Positions 53,203 through 62,065 of a stretch of DNA of 64,000 nt are shown piece by piece. Positions within the stretch are counted from its first letter, which is position 1; every line of letters begins with the position of its first letter. Made by a program: the position numbers and the translations under genes. This DNA comes from Planctomycetota bacterium. Lineage in GTDB: Bacteria > Planctomycetota > Planctomycetia > Pirellulales > Lacipirellulaceae. The notes beneath the pieces are model-generated. The model was not told the DNA's origin. It worked only from the letters and a program-made list of their open reading frames with translations, and ran no database searches. The stretch spans positions 1 to 64,000 of the forward strand of contig JAJDED010000028.1 in the NCBI GenBank assembly GCA_029259915.1. The letters run 5' to 3'.

Positions 53203-54717
53203 TCACTCCGCCGAACCAAACCCTTGCTCGATCAACTCCAGACAAAGTTTACGAATCTGGCCAGGATCGACATTGGGATTGCGCTGTTTGGCTTGCCCGA
53301 TTAACGCCCCGACGGCTTGCTGTTTCCCGTTCTGAACATCGGCAACAATTCTCGGATTCGCCCCCAGCAATTCTTTGCACAAATCGATTAGCTCCGACTC
53401 ATCCACTTGCTCGATTCCAAGCGACTTTACCACTTCTTCGAAAGATAGTTTGTCTTCAAAACTTACATATATTTCTCGGGCCATTACGTCAAAAAGTTCG
53501 CGAGCCCGTGCGCTGGGCACTTCGCCCGATTTAACTTTACATATTAGCTCTGCTAGATCATTACTTGAAACACTTTGTTCTTGGAATTGCTCTATCGATC
53601 TTCCCTGCTCTTTGAGAACTCGCAACACCTCCTGCGTCACCCAATTGCACGCGGATTTGGCATCTCCCGAAAGATCGGCAACTCGCAACGTGTAATCGAC
53701 CAACGCACGCCCCTGGTTGACCAACACTTCCGCGTCATACTCTGAGAGACCGAAATCGGTGGTCAGACGTTGCCGCAGCGCTGCGGGCAGTTCCCCGAGC
53801 GAGGCTTTTACCTGCGCGACCTGTTCCGGCAAAGTAATCACCGGAACCAGATCAGGATCAGGAAAATAGCGGTAATCGCTTGATTCTTCCTTGCTCCGTT
53901 GTCCGCGGGTAACGCCTGCCGCATCGTCCCAACCGCGGGTTTGCTTGGGGGCTTCGCCCAATTTCTGCCCCGTCTCTTGCCAAACACGATATTGCCGTCC
54001 GGCTTCATACTCGATCGCCCGCTCCACCGCGCGGAAACTATTGAGATTTTTGATCTCGACGATCGGCGTGGCGGCAGATCCCGAGTCGGTTTCCAAATGG
54101 AGATTCACATTGGCATCCACCCGCAAACTTCCCTCTTGCATGTTGCAGTCCGAAACGCCCAGGTACGTCAGCAGCAGTTTTAATTCCTGTAAATACGCCT
54201 TGGCCTCGGCCGGACTCCGCAAGTCGGGTTCGGAAACGATTTCCAACAGCGGCGTGCCCGTGCGGTTCAAATCGATTTCGCTATCCGCTTTCCCGTTCGC
54301 TTCGTCGTGAATACTTTTGCCGGCGTCTTCTTCAAGATGGGCACGTGTAATGCGAATCTGCTTGGGTTCAAATTGATCTTGGCTATCAGAAATCGCCAGT
54401 GTGCCACCCGACGACATCGGCAAGTCGTACTGGCTAATTTGATAGCCCTTCGGCAAGTCGGGATAATAGTATTGTTTGCGGTCCCACTTCGTGAACTCGG
54501 GAATCTCGCAATCGAGCGCCACGGCTGTTTTCAAAGCCAGGTCATACGCCTCGCGATTCATCACCGGCAGCGTCCCCGGCATGCCGATGCAGAGCGGGCA
54601 CGTCTGCGTGTTGGGCTCCGCACCAAACTGCGTACTACACCGGCAGAACAGTTTGCTCTGGGTCGCCAACTGCACGTGGACTTCCAAGCCAATGACGGTG
54701 GTGAAATCTTCTGCCAT
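53203..54717 (-). CDS. gatB: Asp-tRNA(Asn)/Glu-tRNA(Gln) amidotransferase subunit B
   Basis: A 504-aa GatB: N-terminal 'TTVIGLEVHVQLATQSKLFC' (5-24), zinc site 'CRCSTQFGAEPNTQTCPLC' (about 24-42), 'GMPGTLPVMN', the kinase-like cradle domain and a C-terminal YqeY-like helical domain. It phosphorylates misacylated Glu-tRNA(Gln) or Asp-tRNA(Asn) and passes it to GatA-delivered ammonia. The ATG at 54717 begins the conserved sequence; the frame upstream to 54786 is non-conserved. It lies on the same strand as rpmB, gatC and gatA but separated from gatA by a 237-nt repeat-containing gap. Confidence 0.96.
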   Translation of the reverse strand: MAEDFTTVIGLEVHVQLATQSKLFCRCSTQFGAEPNTQTCPLCIGMPGTLPVMNREAYDLALKTAVALDCEIPEFTKWDRKQYYYPDLPKGYQISQYDLPMSSGGTLAISDSQDQFEPKQIRITRAHLEEDAGKSIHDEANGKADSEIDLNRTGTPLLEIVSEPDLRSPAEAKAYLQELKLLLTYLGVSDCNMQEGSLRVDANVNLHLETDSGSAATPIVEIKNLNSFRAVERAIEYEAGRQYRVWQETGQKLGEAPKQTRGWDDAAGVTRGQRSKEESSDYRYFPDPDLVPVITLPEQVAQVKASLGELPAALRQRLTTDFGLSEYDAEVLVNQGRALVDYTLRVADLSGDAKSACNWVTQEVLRVLKEQGRSIEQFQEQSVSSNDLAELICKVKSGEVPSARARELFDVMAREIYVSFEDKLSFEEVVKSLGIEQVDESELIDLCKELLGANPRIVADVQNGKQQAVGALIGQAKQRNPNVDPGQIRKLCLELIEQGFGSAE

Positions 54718-54790
54718 GCTTTTATGCCATTTTCTTACTTCAACTTTTGCACTTTGAGAGTTCAGGAACCACACAATTTCGATCAAAAAA

Positions 54791-54927
54791 AGAATAGACC
54801 TCGGATATACACGGATGAAACTGATTGGCGCTGATTATGAAATAGTTAGGGAAGTTCGTTTTCATGGATGTAGTTACCAGCACTCTGAAAAAATCTGCAT
54901 AATCCGTGTGCATCTGCGTTCTATTCT
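54791..54927. repeat. ACACGGAT-type inverted repeat between gatA and gatB
   Basis: AGAATAG (54791-54797) pairs with CTATTCT (54921-54927), and ACACGGAT (54809-54816) with ATCCGTGT (54902-54909). The phrases 'ACGGATGAAACTGATTGG' and 'ATAATCCGTGTGCATCTGCG' are a stock pair seen between genes of many bacteria (from memory). Confidence 0.6.
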
Positions 54928-54954
54928 GCTTGATAAAAAGTGCAAAAGTCGAAC

Positions 54955-56502
54955 TTACGATTGTTTCTTCTCGGGGCGACGTTGGTGCCAATCGGTGGCT
55001 TGCTCGAACATGCGGGCTCCGCGAATGAGCGTTTCCTCGGCCAATGGTGCCGCTTGCAATTGCAAACCAATCGGCAAACCGCTTGTGGTGAAGCCGCAGG
55101 GCAAACTGATTCCCGGCAGACCAGCCAAATTGGCGCTGACCGTATACAGGTCGACCAAATACATCGCCAAAGGATCGCCCGACATTTGGCCCAACTTAAA
55201 AGCGGGTTCCGCCGTCACCGGCCCGGCAATCAGGTCAACTTCTTCAAACGCGGCATCAAAATCTTGACGAATCAGCCGCCGTACTTTTAACGCTTTTAAG
55301 TAATAGGCATCGTAATACCCAGCGCTCAAAGCGTAGGTGCCAAGCATGATCCGGCGTTTCACTTCCGAGCCAAATCCTTCAGCCCTCGTCCGGCGATACA
55401 TTCGCACCAACGGAGAATCCATGTTGTCGACTGCGATTTGATCGCCCGCCGCTAAAAAAGCCTTTTGCTCTGTGGCCAACTCGGCCTGCATCGCCGAAAT
55501 GTCGGTGCGATGGCCGTAGTGGATGCCATCGTATCGGGCCAAATTGCTGGAGGCCTCGCTGGGAGCGATCACGTAGTAGGTGGCCACGGCGTACTTGCTA
55601 TGCGGCAGCGAAATTTCCTTGACCGTGGCCCCCAACGATTCGTAAACCGCCACCGCCGCACGGACCGCCTCTTCCACTTCCGGATTCAAACCTTCGGCAA
55701 AATGCTCGCGGACAATCCCCAAACGCAAACCCTCCAGCGGCCGCTCCACAAGCGTGGAGTAGGCGGGCAAAGGCTCGTCGAGCGACGTCGAATCGAGCGG
55801 GTCGTGCCCGGCAATTGTTTCCAACAGCAACGCGGCATCCGCGACGTTCAGTGCCAAGGGCCCCACTTGGTCCAAACTGCTGGCAAACGCCACCAGCCCA
55901 TAGCGGCTCACGCGACCGTAGGTTGGTTTCAGTCCCACCACGCCACACAACCCGGCCGGCTGACGGATGGAACCCCCTGTGTCGGTGCCAATGGAAAGCG
56001 GAGCCATCCGCGCCGCCACACAGGCTGCCGCGCCGCCGCTAGAACCACCAGGAGCGCGTTCGAGGTCCCAGGGATTGCGCGTCAACTGATAGGCCGAGTT
56101 CTCGGTCGACCCGCCCATGGCAAATTCGTCCATGTTCGTGCGACCAATCAGCACCGCGTCGGCCTCTTTCAGCTTAGCCACGACAGTCGAATCGTAAGGC
56201 GGGCGAAAATTCTCCAGCATTCGCGAAGCACAAGTCGCTGGCATTTGCGTATCGCAAAGCACATCTTTTACCGCAACAGGCAAACCGGCCAAACGACCAA
56301 GCGGCTCGTTCGCCTGCCGACGCCTGTCGACCTCGGCAGCTTTGCTCAACGCAAGATCAACGTCCGCATGCAGAAACGCCCCCACGGCACCATCTTCTGC
56401 CGATATCTGGTCAAGATATCCTTGGGTCACTTCGACCGACGTGATTTCGCCTGCCGAAAGCAAACTCAGCAATTCCATGGCTGAACGCTCGACAAGTGAC
56501 AT
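54955..56502 (-). CDS. gatA: Asp-tRNA(Asn)/Glu-tRNA(Gln) amidotransferase subunit A
   Basis: A 515-aa amidase-signature enzyme that frees ammonia from glutamine for tRNA-dependent amidation. The Ser-cisSer-Lys triad is visible: Lys79 in 'GLPVAVKDVLC', Ser154 in 'APGGSSGGAAA' and Ser178 in 'GTDTGGSIRQPAG'. The full length fits the family. It lies 47 nt after gatC on the same strand. With GatB and GatC it forms the heterotrimer, which implies the organism makes Asn-tRNA and/or Gln-tRNA by the indirect route. Confidence 0.97.
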   Translation of the reverse strand: MSLVERSAMELLSLLSAGEITSVEVTQGYLDQISAEDGAVGAFLHADVDLALSKAAEVDRRRQANEPLGRLAGLPVAVKDVLCDTQMPATCASRMLENFRPPYDSTVVAKLKEADAVLIGRTNMDEFAMGGSTENSAYQLTRNPWDLERAPGGSSGGAAACVAARMAPLSIGTDTGGSIRQPAGLCGVVGLKPTYGRVSRYGLVAFASSLDQVGPLALNVADAALLLETIAGHDPLDSTSLDEPLPAYSTLVERPLEGLRLGIVREHFAEGLNPEVEEAVRAAVAVYESLGATVKEISLPHSKYAVATYYVIAPSEASSNLARYDGIHYGHRTDISAMQAELATEQKAFLAAGDQIAVDNMDSPLVRMYRRTRAEGFGSEVKRRIMLGTYALSAGYYDAYYLKALKVRRLIRQDFDAAFEEVDLIAGPVTAEPAFKLGQMSGDPLAMYLVDLYTVSANLAGLPGISLPCGFTTSGLPIGLQLQAAPLAEETLIRGARMFEQATDWHQRRPEKKQS

Positions 56503-56549
56503 AGACTTTACACCAAAGAGATAAGATTCCTGGGCAAATAAAACGAACG

Positions 56550-56840
56550 TCAGTCACCAAGAACTGCCGGCACAAGATACCCGCGCTCGTTATGAGCAGG
56601 GGCATTCGCCAAAGCTTGTTCTCGCGGAAGGCTTGGTCGGACTCCATCCGCAGCGAACACGTTGCTCAGCTCGACCGCATGAGCCATCGGCTCGACGTCC
56701 CCAGTATCGACTTCTGCCAGTTGATCGACATAAGTGACAATCTGAGCCAATTCGTCGGTGAGTGTATCGAGTTCGGCTTCGCTCAACTGCAGTCGGGCCA
56801 GCAGAGCGACTTTTTCCACGTCGTCGCGAGAAAGTGCCAT
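56550..56840 (-). CDS. gatC: Asp-tRNA(Asn)/Glu-tRNA(Gln) amidotransferase subunit C
   Basis: A 96-aa GatC: 'DVEKVALLARLQLSEAELDT' (7-26), 'VTYVDQLAEVDTGDVEPMAH' (35-54) and C-terminal 'RGYLVPAVLG'. It clamps GatA to GatB. It lies 33 nt after rpmB and 47 nt before gatA, in the order rpmB-gatC-gatA-gatB. Confidence 0.95.
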   Translation of the reverse strand: MALSRDDVEKVALLARLQLSEAELDTLTDELAQIVTYVDQLAEVDTGDVEPMAHAVELSNVFAADGVRPSLPREQALANAPAHNERGYLVPAVLGD

Positions 56841-56873
56841 GAGAGTGACTCGGGAAAACGGACCAAACGCCGG

Positions 56874-57149
56874 CTACTTTGCGGCGGTTTGCACGGGCAC
56901 CTTGAACGGGGCATGGCGAACGATCTTGGTAACCGCTCCACTGCGGATACATTGGGTACAAGCGTGAACCGTTTTGTGCGTACCGTTCGGGGTCGTCACA
57001 TGCAACCGCTGCAAATTTGGCTTAAACTTCCGACGCGTGATACCGGTGATCTTGGTACCGACGCCGCCCAAGTATTTTTTCTTTCCGCGTGTCGTGACTT
57101 GATTGCCCACCTGGGGGCCTTTGCCGCAGATGTCGCATTGCCGAGCCAT
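56874..57149 (-). CDS. rpmB: 50S ribosomal protein L28
   Basis: A 91-aa L28: the start 'MARQCDICGKGPQVGNQVT' with the zinc-type CxxC and a second Cys pair in 'HACTQCIRSGAV' (about 68-79), and the basic core 'GITRRKFKPNLQRL'. It binds 23S rRNA in the large subunit. The four Cys make it the zinc-binding (C+) form. It is the first gene of the operon with gatC and gatA. Confidence 0.96.
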   Translation of the reverse strand: MARQCDICGKGPQVGNQVTTRGKKKYLGGVGTKITGITRRKFKPNLQRLHVTTPNGTHKTVHACTQCIRSGAVTKIVRHAPFKVPVQTAAK

Positions 57150-57240
57150 GGGCTAGTTCCTTACCTATTGTGACAGAGGTCTCGTATTCTTAAGAAACGT
57201 CTCAGTATACTGGTTGGTGTATCGCACGCAACTGCTATTA

Positions 57241-57333
57241 AGAGTCGAGAGACAAGAGTCTAGAGTCCAGAGCCAGAGGGGATTGCCTAGAAATCTAGTT
57301 CTTTCTGGCTCTAGACTCTTGTCTCTCGACTCT
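57241..57333. repeat. Long perfect-armed inverted repeat (AGAGTC type)
   Basis: The 25-nt arm at 57241-57265 (AGAGTCGAGAGACAAGAGTC then TAGAG) is the exact reverse complement of 57309-57333, with a 43-nt spacer whose ends also pair in part. It lies in the divergent gap between rpmB and the SAM hydrolase gene, 14 nt upstream of the latter's ATG, so it could form a very strong hairpin in the leader. Confidence 0.85.
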
Positions 57334-57347
57334 CAGCTATCCCCCCC

Positions 57348-58127
57348 ATGATCATCACCCTCACCACCGACTTCGGCCCCAGCAGCCCCTATGTGGCTGC
57401 CATGAAAGGAGTGATCCTTTCGATCAACCCACAGGTGCGCCTGGTGGATCTCAGCCACAGCGTGCCGCCCCAACAGGTTTTGGCGGGTGCTCAAGTCCTC
57501 GACGAAATCTCCCCGCTCTTCCCCCCGGGGACAATCCACGTGGCCGTGGTCGATCCGGGAGTGGGCACTTCGCGGGCCATCGTTTACGCAGAAATCGGCG
57601 ACGGCCGCTACATTTGCCCCGACAACGGCCTGCTGGGCCGGTTGGCGGAGCGCGAGGCTCCCTCTAAGATAGTTCGCATAACATCGGAATGTTTTTTTCG
57701 CTTGCCAGTGTCGTCCACGTTTCATGGACGCGACATTATGGCGCCGGTTGCCGCACATTTGAGTTTGGGCATCGATCCCGATCAGCTCGGGCCCCCACTC
57801 TCGCAATTGCAGCAACTCGATTGGCCCGGAGCAGTCAAAGTGGCAAATCGTATTGAGGGTGAGGTCGTAGCCGTCGATTCCTTCGGGAATTTGGTGACCA
57901 ATATCACGCGCGAAATGCTCGCCGACGTGCCAACCGACGAACGCGTGGCGATCCGCTGCGACGAACACGAAACGCGCAGTTTTTTCTCCGCCTATGCCGA
58001 TCAACCCCCCATGACATTGGTCGCGGTCATCGGTTCCAACGATCAACTCGAATTGGCCATCGTCGACGACAGCGCAACAATCATGCTCGGCGTCGGCGTG
58101 GGTGCCAAGGTTGAAGTCTGCTGGTAG
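57348..58127 (+). CDS. SAM hydroxide adenosyltransferase (SAM hydrolase, DUF62 family)
   Basis: A 259-aa DUF62 protein: 'ITLTTDFGPSSPYVAAMKG' (3-21, with conserved Asp8), 'VVDPGVGTSRA' (about 65-75), 'TFHGRDIMAPVAAHL' (about 123-137; His and Arg of the water-activating Asp-Arg-His set) and 'GNLVTNIT' (about 181). It should hydrolyse S-adenosylmethionine to adenosine and methionine. It is related to fluorinases and chlorinases, but I see no halogenase-type insertion. It precedes bioA, which also consumes SAM. The ATG at 57348 follows a long inverted repeat closely and lacks a good ribosome-binding site. Confidence 0.88.
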   Translation: MIITLTTDFGPSSPYVAAMKGVILSINPQVRLVDLSHSVPPQQVLAGAQVLDEISPLFPPGTIHVAVVDPGVGTSRAIVYAEIGDGRYICPDNGLLGRLAEREAPSKIVRITSECFFRLPVSSTFHGRDIMAPVAAHLSLGIDPDQLGPPLSQLQQLDWPGAVKVANRIEGEVVAVDSFGNLVTNITREMLADVPTDERVAIRCDEHETRSFFSAYADQPPMTLVAVIGSNDQLELAIVDDSATIMLGVGVGAKVEVCW

Positions 58128-58137
58128 GCAACATAAA

Positions 58138-59550
58138 ATGACGAATGAACGAATCCATAATGACGAAATGAAAGTGAATCCCAGCCAGCTCGACGCCTGG
58201 GATGGCCACTATCATTGGCATGCTTTTACGCAAATGGCCGAGTACGAACCGCTGGTGATCGAACGGGCCGAGGGCGTTTGGCTCTTCGACGTCCACGGAA
58301 ACCGCTATCTCGACGGCGTGAGCAGCCTGTGGTGCAATCTGCATGGACATCAGCATCCGAAGATCAAAGCCGCGATTCGCGACCAGCTCGATCGGGTGGC
58401 CCACAACACATCGCTGGGGATGGGAAACAGCACGACCACACTCCTTGCCAAAAGGCTTGCAGAAATCACGCCGGGTAATCTCGAACACGTGTTTTTCGCC
58501 AGCGACGGCTCGTCGGCGGTGGAAAGCGCGCTGAAAATGGCGTTTCAATACTGGCGGCAGTGCGACACGCCGCGCCCCGAGAAAACCAAGTATCTCGCCC
58601 TGGGCAATGCCTATCACGGCGACACGCTGGGCAGCGCAAGCGTGGGCGGCATCGCGCGGTTTCATGCCATGTTTTCGCCCCTGCTGTTCGAAGTCATCCG
58701 TCTGCCCTCGCCCGACCCGCGTCGGCTGCCCGCCGATCAACCCACAGAAAATGCCGCCGAGTATTATCTTTCGCAGCTCGAACAGGTACTCGCCGATCGC
58801 CACGAAGAGATCGCCGCCATGGTGCTGGAGCCACTTGTGCAAGGCGCCGCAGGAATGATTTTTCATCCCCCCGGATACCTCGCTGGCGTGCGGGAGCTGA
58901 CCCGCAAGTACGACGTGCTGCTGATCACCGACGAAATTGTCACCGGCTTTGGCCGACTAGGAACCATGTTCGCCTGCGACCAAGAACAGGTCGTGCCCGA
59001 TTTTCTCTGTCTGGGCAAAAGCATCACCGGGGGCTACTTACCGCTGTCGGCTGCAATTACCAACGCCGATATCTACGCGGCGTTCCTCGGCACGTCGGCA
59101 AGTGGCCGATCGTTTATGCACGGCCATACCTACGCCGGCAACCCGCTCGCCGCCGCGGCCGCGCTGGCAACGCTCGAAATTCTTGAAGAGGAAAAAACCC
59201 TCGAACGACTGGCCCCGCAATGCGAACAACTGGCACAGATTCTGGCTACGCTTTCCGCACATCCGCACGTGGCCGAAACGCGCCAAAAAGGGATGCTCGC
59301 CGCCGTGGAACTCACCCCCGGAGAACCGCAGTCGCGGTTTCCTGAAGATCAGCGCATCGGCTATCAAGTTTGTCGCGAGGCGCTGCGCCACGAAGTTTGG
59401 CTCCGACCTTTGGGCGATGTTCTTGTGATCATGCCCCCGCTCTCGACCTCGACGGAAGAGCTGAAATTCCTGGGAGACGCGTTGCTGCAAAGCATCGATG
59501 TCGTCACTCGCGAATTTGCCAAAGATCAAGCTGCTGTTCATTCTCAATAA
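58138..59550 (+). CDS. bioA: Adenosylmethionine-8-amino-7-oxononanoate aminotransferase
   Basis: A 470-aa fold-type I aminotransferase of the biotin pathway, using SAM to aminate KAPA to DAPA. Motifs: 'WHAFTQMAEYEPLVIERAEG' (about 26), 'GVSSLWCNLHGHQHP' (about 57), 'SDGSSAVESALKMA' (about 123), 'YHGDTLGSASVGG', and the PLP lysine in 'LGKSITGGYLPLSA' (near 294). The ATG at 58138 begins a phrase-like stretch (ATGACGAATGAACG...), so the ATG at 58168 ('MKVNPSQLDAWD') is an equally likely start. It lies 10 nt after the SAM hydrolase gene. The other biotin genes are not in the window. Confidence 0.9.
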   Translation: MTNERIHNDEMKVNPSQLDAWDGHYHWHAFTQMAEYEPLVIERAEGVWLFDVHGNRYLDGVSSLWCNLHGHQHPKIKAAIRDQLDRVAHNTSLGMGNSTTTLLAKRLAEITPGNLEHVFFASDGSSAVESALKMAFQYWRQCDTPRPEKTKYLALGNAYHGDTLGSASVGGIARFHAMFSPLLFEVIRLPSPDPRRLPADQPTENAAEYYLSQLEQVLADRHEEIAAMVLEPLVQGAAGMIFHPPGYLAGVRELTRKYDVLLITDEIVTGFGRLGTMFACDQEQVVPDFLCLGKSITGGYLPLSAAITNADIYAAFLGTSASGRSFMHGHTYAGNPLAAAAALATLEILEEEKTLERLAPQCEQLAQILATLSAHPHVAETRQKGMLAAVELTPGEPQSRFPEDQRIGYQVCREALRHEVWLRPLGDVLVIMPPLSTSTEELKFLGDALLQSIDVVTREFAKDQAAVHSQ

Positions 59551-59568
59551 TTTCCGGGGTTGCCGCGA

Positions 59569-60297
59569 ATGCCGAATCTTCGCTTCTTGTTATTGCAAAT
59601 TCGCAATTCGGACGACCCGATACGCGAGCAGGAAGTCGGCTGCTTCGCCCGCGCGATTGGCTGCGAAACTTCGGACATTACCGTTTTCGATCTGCTCGCT
59701 GGCGTGCCCCGCGATCGTGAATTAAGCGAAACCGATGCCATCCTGATCGGCGGCAGCGGTGACTATTCCGCAGCGGGAGAAAGCCAGTGGCTCGACCGCA
59801 CTTTGGCCGGACTGCGTCACATCTACCAAGTGGGAAAACCAACGTTTGCATCCTGTTGGGGGTTCCAAGCGTTCGCACGTGCATGCGGCGGCCGCTGTGT
59901 CCACGACCCGGCACATGCCGAGCTCGGTTCCATCCAGCTAACGCTTACCGATGCCGGACGCGAAGACCCGCTTTTCGGCGAGCTTAAAAATCCCTTTATC
60001 GGTCAGGCAGGCCACGAAGATTGCGTCGTCGAATTGCCCGACAGCGCCGTCTTACTGGCCTCTTCACCGCTGGTTGCCAACCAGGCGTTCAAGTTCGCCG
60101 ATGCCCCGATCTATTGCACACAGTTCCACCCCGAACTCGATCGGCAATCGCTCCTGCAACGCCTAAAGGCCTACCCTCGATACGTCGAACGGATTGCCGA
60201 AACATCCTACGAAAAATTCGCCCAGCGATGCCAAGAGGCAAAAGAAACCAGCCGGCTACTACAAAGATTCGCTGAAATGGTCGCGCGTCAAAAGTAG
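59569..60297 (+). CDS. Class I glutamine amidotransferase-like protein
   Basis: A 242-aa stand-alone GATase1 domain: nucleophile Cys96 in 'FASCWGFQAFAR', and His187 and Glu189 in 'TQFHPELD'. 'ILIGGSGDYSA' (about 62-72) and 'GHEDCVVELP' are typical of GuaA-like stand-alone members. It would release ammonia from glutamine for, or cleave a gamma-glutamyl bond in, an unknown partner. It starts 18 nt after bioA, probably in the same transcript, and converges with the next gene with 2 nt between. The ATG at 59569 has GGGG upstream; a TTG at 59560 is in frame. Confidence 0.82.
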   Translation: MPNLRFLLLQIRNSDDPIREQEVGCFARAIGCETSDITVFDLLAGVPRDRELSETDAILIGGSGDYSAAGESQWLDRTLAGLRHIYQVGKPTFASCWGFQAFARACGGRCVHDPAHAELGSIQLTLTDAGREDPLFGELKNPFIGQAGHEDCVVELPDSAVLLASSPLVANQAFKFADAPIYCTQFHPELDRQSLLQRLKAYPRYVERIAETSYEKFAQRCQEAKETSRLLQRFAEMVARQK

Positions 60298-60299
60298 AA

Positions 60300-61700
60300 T
60301 TAGAAGCTCGGCTGCGGGTGTCGGGGGCGGAAACGATCGGCGGCTTCCGTTGCTTTCTGGTCCGTCGCTTGTTCCGAACTGTCCGAAAAATCTCCTGAAG
60401 GGGCGCTGGCGCCCAACTTCACCGAGCGACGTTCAGCCCGCCAACCCATCAGACGTAAGAAATCGGCAAGCGCAATCGGTTCGATACCCAACGTATCCGC
60501 TTCGTCGCTCATCTTGGACCATGCACGGCGCTGAGCATCTTGCCGGGGATTGTCCGGATGTTTGCCAAGGATCAGATAACGGGTGTCGACAGTCATCTGG
60601 CCGTCAATCGTGCCGTTTTCACCCGGCACGGCATCGACCCTTCCGCCGTTGATGGCAATGATGCTCTTGAGCTGATCGATATCGTCTCGCAGGTCGTCGT
60701 CCATGTCGATGATTCCTGTAATGGCAAAACCGACCTGACGACCACGATCCCACACTTGGCTATAAATTTTGTCGCCCTCCATCAGCGGATTGGTCGGCTC
60801 ATCATTAGAAATTCGCGCCTCAGCCAGATGATCGCTGAGGATCCGGGTCACTTCGATGCTGCCCTTTCGCGGGGCGTCTACCGCATCGTCTTCGCCACCG
60901 GCGTAAACGCTAAAAGTAACCTGGGGCCGTAAGTGGTCTGCCTCGCCAATGTTGATCCATATGGTGCCATTGCGCTGATTGACCCAACGCACCACGCCAT
61001 CCGCGGGCTGAGCAAATCGGTCGACTTCTTTGCGATCGCTTTTGAGCACTTCGTTGAATCGTTCGAGTTTGGCAATTTTGTCGTTCAACTCTTTCAAGGT
61101 CGCATCGTGCTGTGCAGCCAACTCGTCATATTTTTCGCGCTGCTGGTCAAGCTGAGCGGCGATCCCATTTTTATCGGAGTTGATTTGCCTGGAGAACTCT
61201 TCGAACCTGCTCTGTTCTGCCGCCGCGTCTTCCCGCTCTTTTCGCTGGGTTTCGAGGATCTCTGCGATTTGTGCTTCCTTCTGTTCTTCGGTGGCTAGCA
61301 ATCGTTGTTTGAGATCCTTCACCTGCTCTTTGGCCGCCACTTCGCTCAGCGAGAGCTTACGGTTTTCCTCGAAAATGTTCTCTAGGAGTGAGCGATAAAA
61401 TCGGCTGTTTTCTTCAAACGTTTCGCCAAAACGCTGCATGTCTTCGTCAAACGATTTCTGGAGCGTTTCGTAAGCATCTGCTTCAGAAAATCCCATCCAG
61501 ATTTTGTATTTATTTGCTTCTTCCTGCAGTTGGCGTTGGGCGGTACGGGCGTCGTCTTCTTTCGACGCGGCAGCTTTGGCGCGTGCCTCGGCAGCCTTGC
61601 GGTTGCTGTTCACCCAAATCAAACCCGCTCCCAACAAGATCACCAAGATCGTCAGAGAAATGATAAATATCTGAAGTGTCTGATTATCTTTCGACGCCAT
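60300..61700 (-). CDS. Membrane-anchored coiled-coil protein of unknown function
   Basis: A 466-aa protein: one N-terminal membrane helix (about 10-29, 'IFIISLTILVILLGAGLIWV'), a long Glu/Lys/Arg/Ala-rich coiled coil (about 32-225), then a beta-rich globular domain (about 230-400, 'GVVRWVNQRNGTIWINIGEA', 'EGDKIYSQVWDRGRQVGFAI') and a disordered tail. It has the shape of a periplasmic or envelope structural protein. Such proteins recur in Planctomycetes without assigned function. The start at 61700 is conserved in form ('MASKDNQTLQI'). Confidence 0.78.
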   Translation of the reverse strand: MASKDNQTLQIFIISLTILVILLGAGLIWVNSNRKAAEARAKAAASKEDDARTAQRQLQEEANKYKIWMGFSEADAYETLQKSFDEDMQRFGETFEENSRFYRSLLENIFEENRKLSLSEVAAKEQVKDLKQRLLATEEQKEAQIAEILETQRKEREDAAAEQSRFEEFSRQINSDKNGIAAQLDQQREKYDELAAQHDATLKELNDKIAKLERFNEVLKSDRKEVDRFAQPADGVVRWVNQRNGTIWINIGEADHLRPQVTFSVYAGGEDDAVDAPRKGSIEVTRILSDHLAEARISNDEPTNPLMEGDKIYSQVWDRGRQVGFAITGIIDMDDDLRDDIDQLKSIIAINGGRVDAVPGENGTIDGQMTVDTRYLILGKHPDNPRQDAQRRAWSKMSDEADTLGIEPIALADFLRLMGWRAERRSVKLGASAPSGDFSDSSEQATDQKATEAADRFRPRHPQPSF

Positions 61701-62065
61701 TGCTTAACTCATCTTTGTGGAGTGTTCGACCAATGTGCCAGGCACGCAAACAACAAACCCTAGGGCGAGCAAAAGTTGATCTTCCAGAAAGGAGGGACAA
61801 GCTACACCGCCCCCTCGTGATTCTGTTCCGTGAAGTCAAGAATCGCCCTAAGTCGAGCATAATTGGGGGATTAGGGCGTGTCAAGAATTGCCGATTGGGA
61901 GGCCTAGCGAACCAATCTGTCATTCCGAGGTCCGCCGAGGAATGACAGGGCAGAGACTGGGATGACCGCGATAGTCGTTGCACCGCACCTTGATGCCAGA
62001 ACGCCAGCTCGGTCCAATGCAGTGATTCGCAGATTCCTTCCTAACTTCCTCGTCCAACTCCCGTT
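61701..62065. other. Intergenic region upstream of polA
   Basis: 365 nt between divergent genes. It holds direct repeats GTCAAGAATCGCC (near 61835) and GTCAAGAATTGCC (near 61880), and an inverted repeat CTGTCATTCC/GGAATGACAG (61917-61948). No RNA gene is apparent. Confidence 0.5.
61917..61948. repeat. CTGTCATTCC/GGAATGACAG inverted repeat
   Basis: A perfect 10-bp stem (61917-61926 with 61939-61948) around GAGGTCCGCCGA. The phrase TGTCATTCCGAGG is a widely seen intergenic repeat in other bacteria (from memory). Confidence 0.7.

Noticed and set aside
55465-56484. 339-codon plus-strand frame opposite gatA
   Set aside because: gatA is unmistakable on the minus strand.
57333-58046. 237-codon minus-strand frame opposite the SAM hydrolase
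   Set aside because: Shadow of a clear DUF62 gene.
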